From the NCBI RefSeq assembly GCF_029867415.1, contig NW_026705216.1, positions 124,001 through 188,000 on the forward strand: 64,000 bases of DNA, read 5' to 3'. Made by a program: the position numbers and the translations under genes. This DNA comes from Vicia villosa. Its lineage: Eukaryota > Streptophyta > Magnoliopsida > Fabales > Fabaceae. This document shows positions 22,736 through 33,267 of this stretch, in pieces. The number at the start of each line of letters is the position of its first letter. Position 1 is the first letter of the stretch. The notes under the pieces were generated by a model. It was not told the DNA's origin. It saw nothing but the letters and a program-made list of their open reading frames with translations, and searched no databases.

Positions 22736-25700
22736 TTAGACAAAGTATTTCTTGACTACATCAGCATTCACAGGATATGGGAGTTCATCACCATCCATGG
22801 TTGCAAGAGTCATGGCGCCGCCAGAAAATGTTCTTTTGACAACATATGGGCCTTCGTAATTAGGAGACCATTTGCCCCTAGAATCTGGTTGAAAAGACAA
22901 GATCTTTTTAAGCACGAGGTCACCTTCTCGAAATTCACGAGGTCGAACCTTTTTGTTGAAGGCTTGTTTCATCCTTGCTTGGTACAACTGTCCATGGCAT
23001 AGAGCAGTCATATGTTTTTCTTCGATTAAGTTCAACTGATCGTATCTGCTTTGACACCATTCAGCCTCTGATAACTTAGTCTCCATGAGGACTCTCATTG
23101 ATGGTATTTCAACTTCTACGGGGAGCACAGCTTCCATGCCGTATACTAGAGAAAAAGGAGTTGCCCCTGTTGAAGTACGCACTGAAGTACGGTACCCATG
23201 TAAGGCAAATGGCAGCATTTCATGCCAGTCTTTGTAAGTGACGACCATTTTCTGGACAATTTTCTTAATGTTCTTGTTAGCGGCTTCAACGGCGCCGTTC
23301 ATTTTTGGTCTGTAAGGAGAAGAATTATGATGCTCAATCTTGAATTCCTCACACAATTCTTTCATCATTTTGTTGTTCAAGTTTGAACCATTGTCAGTAA
23401 TGATCTTGCTGGGAATACCATATCGGCAAATGATGTTATTCTTGATAAATCTCACAACCACTTGTCTTGTAACATTGGCGTAAGATGCTGCTTCGACCCA
23501 TTTGGTGAAGTAATCAATTGCTACCAAGATGAAACGATGACCGTTTGAAGCTTTTGGTTCAATCATTCCAATCATGTCGATCCCCCACATGGAAAAAGGC
23601 CACGGAGATGAGAGAACGTTGAGTAGAGTCGGTGGCACATGGATCTTATCTGCGTAGATCTGGCACTTGTGACATCTCTTCACGTGTTTGTAACAGTCAG
23701 ATTCCATTGTCAACCAATAGTATCCTGCTCTTAAGATCTTTTTGGACATCGCATGCCCATTTGAATGAGTTCCAAAGGACCCTTCATGCACTTCATGCAT
23801 TAACATGTCTGCTTCGTGTCTATCCACGCATCTGAGCAAAACCATATCAAAGTTTCTTTTGTATAACACATCTCCATTCAGGAAGAAACTTCCAGAAAGC
23901 CTCCTTAGAGTTTTCTTGTCTTTGTTTGATGCCCCAAGTGGGTACTCTTGAGTTTGAAGGAAGCGTTTGATGTCGTGGAACCACGGTTTATCATCGATGA
24001 CTACTTCGGTTGCAAACACATAGGCGGGCCTTTCAAGGCGCGTAATTCTGACTGTAGGCATATCGTTCCAATGATTGACTTTGAACATGGACGATAAAGT
24101 AGCCAAGGCGTCTGCCATTCGATTCTGATCTCGAGGTATATGATGCAATTCAACTTTGTTGAAGAAAGTCAACAGACGTCTTGCATAATCTCTGTAAGGA
24201 ATCAAGCCAGGGTGGTAAGTTTCCCACTTGTCTTTGATTTGGTTGATCACGAGGGCTGAATCTCCATATATGTCGAGGATCTTAATCCTTAAGTCAATGG
24301 CTTCTTCGAGACCCATGATACAAGCTTCATATTCTGCGATGTTGTTGGTGCACTCAAATAGCAATCTGGCGGAGAACGGGATATGAGTACCCTTGGGAGT
24401 GATGATGATTGCCCCAATTCCATTGCCAAAAGCGTTTACTGCTCCATCAAAAATTAGGCCCCATCTTGATCCAGGTTCAGGACCTTCTTCAGGTAACGGT
24501 TCATCACAATCTTTCATCTTCAAGTACAAGACATCTTCATCAGGAAAGTCAAGCTTGAGAGATTGATATTCATTAATTGGTTGATGCGCCAAATGATCGG
24601 CGAGAATGCTTCCTTTGACCGCTTTTTGAGCACGGTACTCAATGTCATATTCAGATAACAGCATTTGCCATCGGGCAATCCTTCCTGTTAAGGCAGACTT
24701 TTCAAAGACATACTTGATCGGATCCATTTTGGAGATTAACCAAGTAGTATTGTTGATCATGTATTGGCGGAGACGTTTTGAAGCCCATGCCAAAGCAAAA
24801 CATGTTTTTTCGAGCATGGAGTAACGAGACTCACAGTCTGTGAATTTCTTACTCAGGTAATAGATGGCATGCTCCTTCTTACCGGTTTCATCTTGTTGTC
24901 CAAGCATACAGCCCATGGATTCTTCCAACACGGTAAGGTACATGATTAGTGGTCTTCCTTCAACCGGAGGAATCAATATTGGTGGTTCTAACAGGTATTC
25001 TTTGATACTGTCGAACGCTTTCTGGCAATCTTCGGTCCATACAACCCCTTGATCTTTGTGGAGAAGCTTGAAAATCGGCCCACAAGTAGCAGTCATTTGA
25101 GAGATAAATCTGGAGATATAGTTCAATCGTCCGAGAAATCCTCTTACTTGCTTTTCAGTTTTTGGTGCAGGCATCTCTTGAATAGCTCTGACTTTGTCGG
25201 GATCTACTTCAATACCTCTTTGGCTGACAATGAAACCTAAGAGTTTTCCAGATCTAACCCCAAAAGTACATTTGTTAGGATTCAAACGAAGCTGATATTT
25301 CCTTAATCGTTGAAACAACTTTAAAAGGTATTCAATATGTTCTTCTTCTGTGCTGGACTTGGCTATCATGTCGTCCACATAGACTTCAATTTCTTTATGC
25401 ATCATGTCATGAAAGAGAGTAGTCATTGCCCTTTGGTAAGTTGCGCCTGCATTCTTTAATCCAAATGGCATCACTTTGTAGCAAAAGGTACCCCATGGGG
25501 TGATGAAAGATGTCTTCTCCCTGTCTTCAGGAGCCATCTTGATCTGATTATAACCGGAGAACCCGTCCATAAAGGAAAAGACATTGAACTTAGCGGTGTT
25601 ATCAACCAGCATGTCGATATGTGGTAATGGAAAGTCATCTTTTGGACTGGCCTTGTTCAAATCACGGTAGTCAACACACATTCTGACTTTGCCATCTTTT

Positions 25701-26209
25701 TTCGGAACTGGCACTATGTTGGCTAACCATTGAGGATACTCGGAGGTGACAAGAAAACCTGCGTCGAGTTGCTTTTGAACTTCCACTTTGATCTTGTTAG
25801 CCATGTCAGGGTGAGTCCTTCGCAATTTCTGCTTAACCGGCGGACATTCTGGCTTCAATGGCAAGTAATGCTGAACAATATTGGTATCCAACCCAGGCAT
25901 GTCTTGGTAGGACCAGGCAAACACGTCAACATATTCTTTGAGAAGGTCTGTCAACTTACTCCTGACATCAGTATCAAGCAGCGATCCAATGGTCACTTCT
26001 TTTTTGTCTTCTTCAGAACCCAAGTTGATCTTTTCTAAAGGCTCTTTGTGAGGCAGAATGGCTCTTTCCTCGTGCTTAAGTAATCGAGAGATCTCGTCCG
26101 GGATCTCCTCTTCTTCCTCTTCTTCGGCTTCGAACACAGGAAACTCAAAGTTGGGAGAGGACATAGGGTTATTGCATTCAATGGGTTTATCAATAGTTAA
26201 TCTGCACAT
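22736..26209 (-). CDS. pol: Ogre pol: reverse transcriptase, RNase H, second (archaeal-type) RNase H, integrase
   Basis: 1157-codon open frame. RT about 110-290 (VPKKDGKVRMCVDYRDLN, FMDGFSGYNQIKMAPEDR, MPFGLKNAGATYQ, catalytic YVDD about 276). Ty3-type RNase H about 330-460 (WTEDCQKAFDSIKEYL). A second RNase H about 575-705 (GLIFDGAVNAFGNGIGAII, NNIAEYEACIMGLEEA, HIPRDQNRMADALA), the archaeal-type domain of Tat/Ogre elements. Integrase from about 830: H..H..CHKC zinc finger, then a core with MWGIDMIG, IITDNGSN and NGAVEAANKN giving D, D and E. The ATG at 26209 overlaps the predicted splice acceptor, so translation probably depends on splicing to the upstream gag-protease exon and not on this ATG. 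Confidence 0.95.
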   Translation of the reverse strand: MCRLTIDKPIECNNPMSSPNFEFPVFEAEEEEEEEIPDEISRLLKHEERAILPHKEPLEKINLGSEEDKKEVTIGSLLDTDVRSKLTDLLKEYVDVFAWSYQDMPGLDTNIVQHYLPLKPECPPVKQKLRRTHPDMANKIKVEVQKQLDAGFLVTSEYPQWLANIVPVPKKDGKVRMCVDYRDLNKASPKDDFPLPHIDMLVDNTAKFNVFSFMDGFSGYNQIKMAPEDREKTSFITPWGTFCYKVMPFGLKNAGATYQRAMTTLFHDMMHKEIEVYVDDMIAKSSTEEEHIEYLLKLFQRLRKYQLRLNPNKCTFGVRSGKLLGFIVSQRGIEVDPDKVRAIQEMPAPKTEKQVRGFLGRLNYISRFISQMTATCGPIFKLLHKDQGVVWTEDCQKAFDSIKEYLLEPPILIPPVEGRPLIMYLTVLEESMGCMLGQQDETGKKEHAIYYLSKKFTDCESRYSMLEKTCFALAWASKRLRQYMINNTTWLISKMDPIKYVFEKSALTGRIARWQMLLSEYDIEYRAQKAVKGSILADHLAHQPINEYQSLKLDFPDEDVLYLKMKDCDEPLPEEGPEPGSRWGLIFDGAVNAFGNGIGAIIITPKGTHIPFSARLLFECTNNIAEYEACIMGLEEAIDLRIKILDIYGDSALVINQIKDKWETYHPGLIPYRDYARRLLTFFNKVELHHIPRDQNRMADALATLSSMFKVNHWNDMPTVRITRLERPAYVFATEVVIDDKPWFHDIKRFLQTQEYPLGASNKDKKTLRRLSGSFFLNGDVLYKRNFDMVLLRCVDRHEADMLMHEVHEGSFGTHSNGHAMSKKILRAGYYWLTMESDCYKHVKRCHKCQIYADKIHVPPTLLNVLSSPWPFSMWGIDMIGMIEPKASNGHRFILVAIDYFTKWVEAASYANVTRQVVVRFIKNNIICRYGIPSKIITDNGSNLNNKMMKELCEEFKIEHHNSSPYRPKMNGAVEAANKNIKKIVQKMVVTYKDWHEMLPFALHGYRTSVRTSTGATPFSLVYGMEAVLPVEVEIPSMRVLMETKLSEAEWCQSRYDQLNLIEEKHMTALCHGQLYQARMKQAFNKKVRPREFREGDLVLKKILSFQPDSRGKWSPNYEGPYVVKRTFSGGAMTLATMDGDELPYPVNADVVKKYFV

Positions 26210-26550
26210 ATGATTTATATTTATTTCAGAAAATTTATGAATGCAAGAGTGTATGCAGATTTTTTTTGAAAAGCTTTTTTTTTTTGGTTTTTTAGGATTA
26301 CCATTTCCAGAAAAAGCAAAAATAAAACATATAATGTAGGGAATTCAAAATGACACTTTATTTATGATTCATTTTTGAAACAAAGCCCTAAACACAAACT
26401 CATTTGCCTTGGGCAGGACAAAGAGGGAAACTTTTAACACAAAGCCCTATACACAAAGTTATTTGGGCGGAACATTTAAAAGCGAAGCCCTATAAAACAT
26501 CTCTCTGCTTTGGGCAAGGCAGGAGGTCAAAATAACAGCGAAGTGATTAC
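26202..26550 (-). other. predicted Ogre intron between protease and RT
   Basis: On the minus strand the donor GTAATC begins at 26550 and overlaps the gag-protease stop codon (AAG TAA). The acceptor, preceded by a T-rich stretch, is ATATGTGCAG ending at 26202. Removing these 349 bp deletes the stop and joins the two frames in phase through one lysine codon, giving a predicted polyprotein of about 2495 aa. A spliced intron at this place is established for Ogre elements; splicing of this copy is inference. Confidence 0.8.
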
Positions 26551-29500
26551 TTTGAGCGGCGAACAACATTCGGAACGTCAACAGCTTTCCAGTAGCAACG
26601 AACTCCTCTGTGTATTATGTATTCAGGAAAATTCTCCCCAGAATTATCTTCAGCATTGACATCGTCTGCTGGTCGAGCAGGATTTGAAGGTCCTGTTTTG
26701 TCAACCTTGTTCTTTGTAGAGTTGAAACGGTCTTCTTCTACTTCTTGAAGAGCATAAGATGAGTCACAATCTTCAGAATTTTCAGGATGTATTTCCCAGT
26801 CTTCAGGATGAAGAGACTCATTGTCAGCGACACTTTCTAAGTCAGTTGTGGGATCATCTTCCCCTTCATCTTCAAAAATGGCATTTATGTGATAATAACC
26901 ATCATCAGGATTATCAATCTTGGCAGATGCATTGAATCCGAAATCTTCAGCAGTTTCAGGTTGCTGAGAAAATTGACAGGGCTGATAAACCTCTTCTGGT
27001 TGACTATTATATTCAAAGGAATCTCCCCATCCAGTTGGTTGGATATCCTCCATCGCAATCTTGTAACTTTCAGGTGCAGTGTATTTCACCATGTAATCAA
27101 ATTTTCCACTTGGTTGTCCCAATGTGTCCCAGATTTCTGTAGGAACAGGTTCAGTTTCATTGCCTTTGGATTTCTCTGAAGGAGGATGTGGTTCTTCCTG
27201 AGATATGTATCCTGAGTCATTGAGATAACATTTCCATTCTTCTTCAGGATCAGGTAGACCTTCTTCGATGCATTCTTCAATAAGGACATTAACCTCTTGA
27301 GGAATTGGGTTAAGGAATCCTCCGCTAATGAATGTTTCTTTAATCGGTCGAAGGGTTTCATCCTTCTTAGTGCAGTTTGAGAATGTTGGTGAACATCCGA
27401 GACCCGCTCTAGTTTCATTTTTGGTAGGGATCACAACTTGCCCCCAGCCAGTGGTAGTTCCATCTTTCACTACTTTTACCGCCTCTTTGTAAGAAGAGAT
27501 CGATGCTTTCTTCTTGGAAGATTCGTCTTCTAAAGAGAGACCTTGGAACTGAGTTCCTTCCACATCATCAGCACTGATAAAAGAGAAATTGGATAAATGG
27601 CTCACCATCAAGGCTTGTTCTCCACTTATTGTTACCAATTTTCCATTTGTTACAAACTTTAGCTTTTGATGGAGAGTAGAAGTTACTGCCCCTGCTTCAT
27701 GGATCCATGGTCGTCCTAACAGACAGCTATAAGCAGCTTGAATGTCCATGACCTGGAAAGTGATTTGAAATGTATGTGGACCAATTGTCATGGGAAGGTT
27801 GACTTCGCCGATAACAGATTTTCGCGATCCATCAAATGCTTTGACAACTACACCACTGAACTTCATAGGCATTCCTTGGTAAGACAAACGAGCAAGAGTC
27901 GTCTTTGGCATAACATTTAAGGAAGATCCAGTGTCTACCAATACATTGGACAAAGAGTCTGACTGACAGTTCATAGAAATGTGCAGAGCAAGATTGTGAT
28001 TTCTACCCTCCTCGGGGAGTTCTTCATCACAGAAGCTTAAATTGTTACAAGCTGTTATGTTGGCTATTATTCCATCAAAGTGGTCAACAGTCACATCATG
28101 ATTTACAAAAGCTTGATCCAAAACTCTCATCAGGGCTTCCCTGTGGGCTTCTGAATTCAACAGCAATGAAAGTATTGAGATTTTTGAAGGAGTCTGCATA
28201 AGCTGATCCACAATCTTGTATTCACTTCTTTTGATAAGCTTCAAAATTTCATCAAAGTCAGGATTCACATTGGTTCCACTGGATTGACCAACATCAGTGT
28301 TTGTATTACTGACAGGAGTTTCCACAGGATTTCCCACCGGAACATTGACAGGATTTTGCCCGGTTGCAGGAGCAACAGGCTGCTTTGAAGGTAGTGGAGT
28401 ATACACACGTCCACTTCTTGTTACTCGACTCACATCGGCGATATTCACAACAGATGAAAGAGTAGGTAAAGGAACTTCTTGTCCATTCTTTATCATGGTA
28501 GCATTGTAGTTGTATGGAACTGCCTTGTCAGAGTTATAAGGAACAGGTCCAGGTAGACAAATGATCAAAGGAGCAATAGGAACCTTCGGCTTGTTGTAAG
28601 TAACTTCCATGCGCTCAGGCATGTTGAAATGAGGAACGATGACGTTAACTGTAGGCATTTCCGAGTTGATATCTGAGACTAAAAGCTCATGCGGATAACA
28701 TCCTATCATGTTAACTTCATTTTCATTCCTATTTCTGTAGATCTGAATAGTACCATTATCCAACAGTACTTGGAGATCTCTTCTCACAATCGAACATCCA
28801 TGAGGATCTACACAACATATGTTACAGGAACCATAGTGATGCTGGCGAAAATTCTGCCCTCGACAGAGAGTAGCGTGCATTTGTACCAAATCGGCTCTTG
28901 AGTGATTGATATTATAGACTCGGTATGGACCAGGACATCCATACACCATGTTTACAACATGCCCTCCATGATTGGGCAGCGGATTTGCTTGCACATTAGG
29001 ATTCAAATTTCTGAAAGAGAGGAGATTAGATCTTACCAACCTCTGAACTTCATGTTTCAAAGCTATGCAATGCTCGAGATCATGGCCAGGGGCTCCTTGA
29101 TGATAAGGGCATGAGACCTCAGCTTTGTACCACCATGGGAGTTTCTCAGGTACGGGTGGTGGTGCTTTAGTTTGAACAAGACCTCTTTCAATCAAGGCAG
29201 GGTACAATTCTGTGTAGGTCATTGGAATCGGATCAAACTGTGGAGCTCTTTGTACACGGTTCTGATTATTGTTAAACTGCTGAACCTGTGGTCGAGGCTG
29301 TTGCTGAAACTGCGGAGTAAAACCCGGATTCGGTGCAGTATTAACGACTGGCGCAATAGCAGCAATCTGTCGTTGACGATTGACATTTCCTCTTGGCTTT
29401 CCTTGGGATACCATGTCAATACTTTGTTCCTTCTTCTTTGGGAAACCACTTCCGAACTTTTTGGTTCCGCTTGAAGATCCACCTTCTTTAGTTAGACGTC

Positions 29501-30572
29501 CGGTTCGGACTCCTTCTTCTAGACGCATCCCCATGTTTACCATTTCGGTGAAATCACTTGGAGCACTAGCAATCATGCGTTCATAGTAAAACGGACTGAG
29601 AGTATTCAAGAAGATCTTTGTCATCTCTTTCTCTTTTAACGGTGGATTAATCTGAGCAGCGGTTTCTCTCCATCGTTGGGCATATTCTTTGAAAGCTTCA
29701 TGGTCTTTCTGAGCCATGGATCGAAGCTGATCTCTGTCCGGAGCCATATCCGAGTTATACTTGTATTGTCGGACAAAGGCCTCACCTAGGTCATTGAATG
29801 TTCGAATATTAGTGCTATCCAAACCTGTGTACCACTTCAGTGCGGCACCAGTCAAACTGTCTTGAAAGTAATGGATAAGCAACTGATGATTATCTGCATA
29901 AGTAGACATCTTCCTGGCATACATCACAAGATGACTTTGTGGACAAGAACTTCCTTTGTATTTCTCAAAGTCTGGGACCTTGAACTTAGCTGGTATCTGT
30001 ACACTGGGAACCAAACATAGCTCTTGGGCATTCTTTCCAAACAAGTCTTTTCCCCGAATAGCTTTGACTTCCAACTGAATCTTGTTGAATTGTTCTTGGA
30101 GATCTCCCACAAGATTACGCTGATTTGTGCTATCACCCTGATCATGATAAATCTCATTGCCATCATAAGGAACAGTGTGAACCGTAGGAGTCGGAACTGT
30201 CATAGTGGGTTGAGAAAGTGCCATAGTGACTTGAGAAAAAGTTACCCCCTGATTTGGAGTAAACTGTGAACTTTGTGCAGCAGGCGCTTCAGTCGTGGAT
30301 GTTTGAACCCCAGAGAAATTATGGCGAAATCCTGTACCAAAACTGAAAGGCGTGCCCCAACCTTCTGGCATGGAGAAAGATGGAATACCGAACGCAACTG
30401 TAGAAACTGGAGTAGTGACTTCAGATGTTACCGTCGCTTGGCTGTTGGGTGGCGGCGGCTGATTTTGTGCGGCCATCAAGGAGTCAACCAGAGTAGTGAG
30501 GCTTTCCAACTTTTCCTGAAGAGTGGTTACCGTACCACGGAGCTCAATATTCTCTTGTTCAGAGTGTTCCAT
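26547..30572 (-). CDS. gag-pro: Ogre gag-protease polyprotein
   Basis: 1341 aa from ATG 30572. N-terminal coiled coil (residues 1-35) followed by a Pro/Gln/Thr-rich linker. Retrotransposon gag (capsid) domain about 215-345 (HYFQDSLTGAALKWYTGLD, FVRQYKYNSDMAPDRDQL, MAQKDHEAFKEYAQRWRE). A Cys/His cluster CPYHQGAPGHDLEHC about 490 replaces a classic CCHC knuckle. Aspartic protease about 870-975 with NVLVDTGSSLNVMP and CLLGRPWIHEAGA. Further on, GWGQVVIPTKNETRAGLGC looks like a degenerate G-patch. The acidic C-terminus is Glu/Asp-rich. The stop codon is removed if the intron at 26202-26550 is spliced; unspliced RNA would give gag-protease alone. Confidence 0.94.
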   Translation of the reverse strand: MEHSEQENIELRGTVTTLQEKLESLTTLVDSLMAAQNQPPPPNSQATVTSEVTTPVSTVAFGIPSFSMPEGWGTPFSFGTGFRHNFSGVQTSTTEAPAAQSSQFTPNQGVTFSQVTMALSQPTMTVPTPTVHTVPYDGNEIYHDQGDSTNQRNLVGDLQEQFNKIQLEVKAIRGKDLFGKNAQELCLVPSVQIPAKFKVPDFEKYKGSSCPQSHLVMYARKMSTYADNHQLLIHYFQDSLTGAALKWYTGLDSTNIRTFNDLGEAFVRQYKYNSDMAPDRDQLRSMAQKDHEAFKEYAQRWRETAAQINPPLKEKEMTKIFLNTLSPFYYERMIASAPSDFTEMVNMGMRLEEGVRTGRLTKEGGSSSGTKKFGSGFPKKKEQSIDMVSQGKPRGNVNRQRQIAAIAPVVNTAPNPGFTPQFQQQPRPQVQQFNNNQNRVQRAPQFDPIPMTYTELYPALIERGLVQTKAPPPVPEKLPWWYKAEVSCPYHQGAPGHDLEHCIALKHEVQRLVRSNLLSFRNLNPNVQANPLPNHGGHVVNMVYGCPGPYRVYNINHSRADLVQMHATLCRGQNFRQHHYGSCNICCVDPHGCSIVRRDLQVLLDNGTIQIYRNRNENEVNMIGCYPHELLVSDINSEMPTVNVIVPHFNMPERMEVTYNKPKVPIAPLIICLPGPVPYNSDKAVPYNYNATMIKNGQEVPLPTLSSVVNIADVSRVTRSGRVYTPLPSKQPVAPATGQNPVNVPVGNPVETPVSNTNTDVGQSSGTNVNPDFDEILKLIKRSEYKIVDQLMQTPSKISILSLLLNSEAHREALMRVLDQAFVNHDVTVDHFDGIIANITACNNLSFCDEELPEEGRNHNLALHISMNCQSDSLSNVLVDTGSSLNVMPKTTLARLSYQGMPMKFSGVVVKAFDGSRKSVIGEVNLPMTIGPHTFQITFQVMDIQAAYSCLLGRPWIHEAGAVTSTLHQKLKFVTNGKLVTISGEQALMVSHLSNFSFISADDVEGTQFQGLSLEDESSKKKASISSYKEAVKVVKDGTTTGWGQVVIPTKNETRAGLGCSPTFSNCTKKDETLRPIKETFISGGFLNPIPQEVNVLIEECIEEGLPDPEEEWKCYLNDSGYISQEEPHPPSEKSKGNETEPVPTEIWDTLGQPSGKFDYMVKYTAPESYKIAMEDIQPTGWGDSFEYNSQPEEVYQPCQFSQQPETAEDFGFNASAKIDNPDDGYYHINAIFEDEGEDDPTTDLESVADNESLHPEDWEIHPENSEDCDSSYALQEVEEDRFNSTKNKVDKTGPSNPARPADDVNAEDNSGENFPEYIIHRGVRCYWKAVDVPNVVRRSK

Positions 30573-30916
30573 TACTCTTCTTCTATTCGAACGAGTATCG
30601 TATCTGTGATCTGATTGCGAGCGCGGCCGAGAAACTTTGAGACGCGACAGCTTGACGATCTATTGGTGAAAGATCCAAAAGATGAGACTCTATACAACAG
30701 ACTCGATATGCAGAATGATGCATGTAAAAAGAAGTTTTATGATTTTTCCAAATATTTTAAAGATTATTTCTTTGCAAACATTTGAACACAAACAAATCTT
30801 TTATTCATCATTTTTTTATTTTTTTATTTTTATTACAACAATGGGAAATGTTACAACATTGGAGCGTAGCTCCTTACAAAAGCAAATGATAAATAAAATA
30901 AAAAGTTAAACAAATC
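30573..30916 (-). other. spacer between Ogre ORF1 and gag
   Basis: 344 bp with several stops. On the minus strand it ends with the purine-rich AGAAGAAGAGTA just before the gag ATG. Nothing coding is seen. Confidence 0.6.
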
Positions 30917-32440
30917 CTAAGCATCTTCATCAGACGAAGAACCAAATGCATTGTGCAGCTTGAGCTTCATGATTTCTTTCCCATAGTGAGCTTTCAATTC
31001 GGCCTTTTCAGTCCTCAGCTTGTCAACAATATTCTTCCAATCATCAGGAGTCGGAGTGTTGCTAGTTGAGCCTTCAAGATTCTTCTTGCTTTCTTTGATG
31101 TATCTTCTGATTGCGGCATTTTTCTGACGAATCTTCTCATCTTTACTCATGAGCCATCCATCTTGATAATAGAGAGTTTCTTCGTGATCTTTCACTCTTT
31201 TCTTCAACTTTCTATTTTCCACATCAATTCTACGAAACTTTTCTTCCCAAGCGTCTTTTTCTACCCTCATCTTGGTCAAAGTGTCTTGGTATTCCTCCAT
31301 AGCGGGAATGTTGGGTCGTTGAGACACTGCAGGAAACATAGGTTTTTCATAAGCATAAGGCATTTGGAACTCTTTTGCTCTTTTCTTTACCCAGCAAGTG
31401 TAGGTGTCCATGGCAATGCAATTTCTTTCCTCGCCTTTTTCTTTCCATCGGACGTCGTACCAAGCTCTTACCATTCTCGCTTTCAAACTTTTAGGATTAT
31501 CCCCTTCTCGGTAGAAGTAGCCTTCCACTGTAGGACCAATGGGTTTAGCTGAATTTGCATACCCGAGTTGTCGTCGGGCTAGGACCGGATTGTAGTTAAT
31601 TCCTCCTTGTGTACCAATGAGGGGTACGTTGGCGAACTCTCCACAACTATCAATGGTTTCTGTACCACAGCGAGCCAAGGTGTACCAACGGATATCATTA
31701 TTAGTAAGAGACATAAGTCTCCGAGGCCAACGCAAGCCTTCTCGGTTTTCTGTGAAAATAGGAGACTGAGGTAAGTGTGAAACAATCCATTTGAACAACA
31801 GAGGTGCACAACAAACAATGATTCCACCGCCTTGGCGATTCCTATGATGGATAGAGAAATACATGTCACCAAGCAAAGTCGGAACAGGATTTCCAATAAG
31901 AAAAATCTTTATGGCATTGATATCAACAAAGTTGTCGATATTGGGAAACAGAACTAACCCATAGATGAGCAAGGCTAGTGTAGCTTCAAAAGCTATCATG
32001 CTACCAGTTTCGATGAAATCAAAGGCTTTCTTTACCAGGAAGTGTGAAGTTAAACCCGGGAGATTTCCTTTGGTAGTCCAATTACTTTCTACTTCAGACT
32101 TTTTCATGTGAATACTTGCTGCAATGACGTGTGACTTAGGGATGGCTTCCAAACCATTGAAGGGTATCTTGTCAGACACAGGAATACCTAAAAGATTGGC
32201 ATATTCTTCCAAGGTCGGTACCAACTGGTAGTCTGGAAAGGTAAAACAACGGTAGACGGGATCATAGAACTGAACCAGAGTCTTGAGAAGTCCTTCATCA
32301 ACATGAGTGTTCAAGATAGGCAAAAGTTTTCCATGGCTTTTCCTAAAACTACAAGGATCTTGTACAGAAGATGCTAACTCTATCAGTCTTTCTACATCAG
32401 GCGCTTTGAAACCGTACTTTTTGGTATACCTTTTTTCCAT
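30917..32440 (-). CDS. Ogre ORF1 accessory protein (DUF7745-like)
   Basis: 507 aa from ATG 32440. This ORF ahead of gag is characteristic of Ogre elements; its function is not known. The N-terminal two thirds form a globular domain of the type found in such ORF1 proteins (FYDPVYRCFTFPDYQLVPTL, EEYANLLGIPV, GGGIIVCCAPLLFKWIVSHL, DIRWYTLARCG). Residues about 385-500 are strongly charged and heptad-like (EEKFRRIDVENRKLKKRVKD, DKLRTEKAELKAHYGKEIMK), predicting a coiled coil. It ends with an acidic SSSDEDA. It lies in the same orientation as gag and is separate from it. The frame is intact, in line with a recent insertion. Confidence 0.88.
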   Translation of the reverse strand: MEKRYTKKYGFKAPDVERLIELASSVQDPCSFRKSHGKLLPILNTHVDEGLLKTLVQFYDPVYRCFTFPDYQLVPTLEEYANLLGIPVSDKIPFNGLEAIPKSHVIAASIHMKKSEVESNWTTKGNLPGLTSHFLVKKAFDFIETGSMIAFEATLALLIYGLVLFPNIDNFVDINAIKIFLIGNPVPTLLGDMYFSIHHRNRQGGGIIVCCAPLLFKWIVSHLPQSPIFTENREGLRWPRRLMSLTNNDIRWYTLARCGTETIDSCGEFANVPLIGTQGGINYNPVLARRQLGYANSAKPIGPTVEGYFYREGDNPKSLKARMVRAWYDVRWKEKGEERNCIAMDTYTCWVKKRAKEFQMPYAYEKPMFPAVSQRPNIPAMEEYQDTLTKMRVEKDAWEEKFRRIDVENRKLKKRVKDHEETLYYQDGWLMSKDEKIRQKNAAIRRYIKESKKNLEGSTSNTPTPDDWKNIVDKLRTEKAELKAHYGKEIMKLKLHNAFGSSSDEDA

Positions 32441-33240
32441 AACTTAATCCTATAATGTTTGCAAAGAAAATTCTCTAAATTTTTTTGGAAAAATCATGTT
32501 TTTTATGGAAAAAGATGGGTTTTTTAATGAATGTATGAATGCATGGATGCATGGATGCCACATATTCAAACATGGTAAAGCAAACATGGTAGCACAAACA
32601 TGGTAACACTAACATGGTACTACAAACATGGTATACAAACATGGTAATACAAACATGGTACGCATAGGCTCAAAGGTCCAAAGTCACGAGCATGAGGTCA
32701 GAGAACCAAAAATGGGATAGTTCTAGTTAATCACCTGCACAACATGTTCTACTGATACGTCAGAGTCTACATTTTTCTTTCGGATATTACCGGCCTTCCA
32801 CAATTAAACTCATGAGCCAGTAATATTCTCAAGAAAAACTCGTCTGAGTGTGGTTCTCCGCATGACAACTAATCCAAGTCTTCACCTGAATAGTTTCTGC
32901 ACCACAACCTAATAAGGCCAGGATGGGTTGGGGTTCTACGGTCTCTCAGCTTCTACAGTTCAATGAAAGTAATAATGTCTTCGCTACGAAACATGCTAAA
33001 CATATATTACCAACAAGGAACCTCCACTGAGCGGAAGGATTCTCAAGTGCGCCTGCACATGACTATACCCTCCACCTAATTTCTTATGTGTACTTAATCC
33101 GGGTTAGGATTTGTCCATAATGTATCACTTGTAACAGAACCACGCAAGTAACAGAACCAGAGAATCACACATATAACAAAAAATGAAATGAAAAATAAAG
33201 CAAATAGAATTAACCCTTCCTTTGGAAACAATAAAAAGAT
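32441..33240 (-). other. Ogre 5' leader with AACATGGTA minisatellite
   Basis: About 800 bp between PBS and ORF1. Seven spaced copies of 'aaacatggta' lie at about 32569-32661 on the plus strand. Otherwise no coding potential is supported. Confidence 0.7.
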
Positions 33241-33260
33241 GGTCCCCAGTGAAGTCGCCA
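33241..33260 (-). promoter_or_regulatory. Ogre primer binding site (tRNA-Arg type)
   Basis: On the minus strand it reads TGGCGACTTCACTGGGGACC, starting 7 nt after the 5' LTR end. Ogre elements are known to use a tRNA-Arg primer and this sequence is of that type; I could not align it to a specific tRNA here. Confidence 0.85.
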
Positions 33261-33267
33261 TTTTTTC

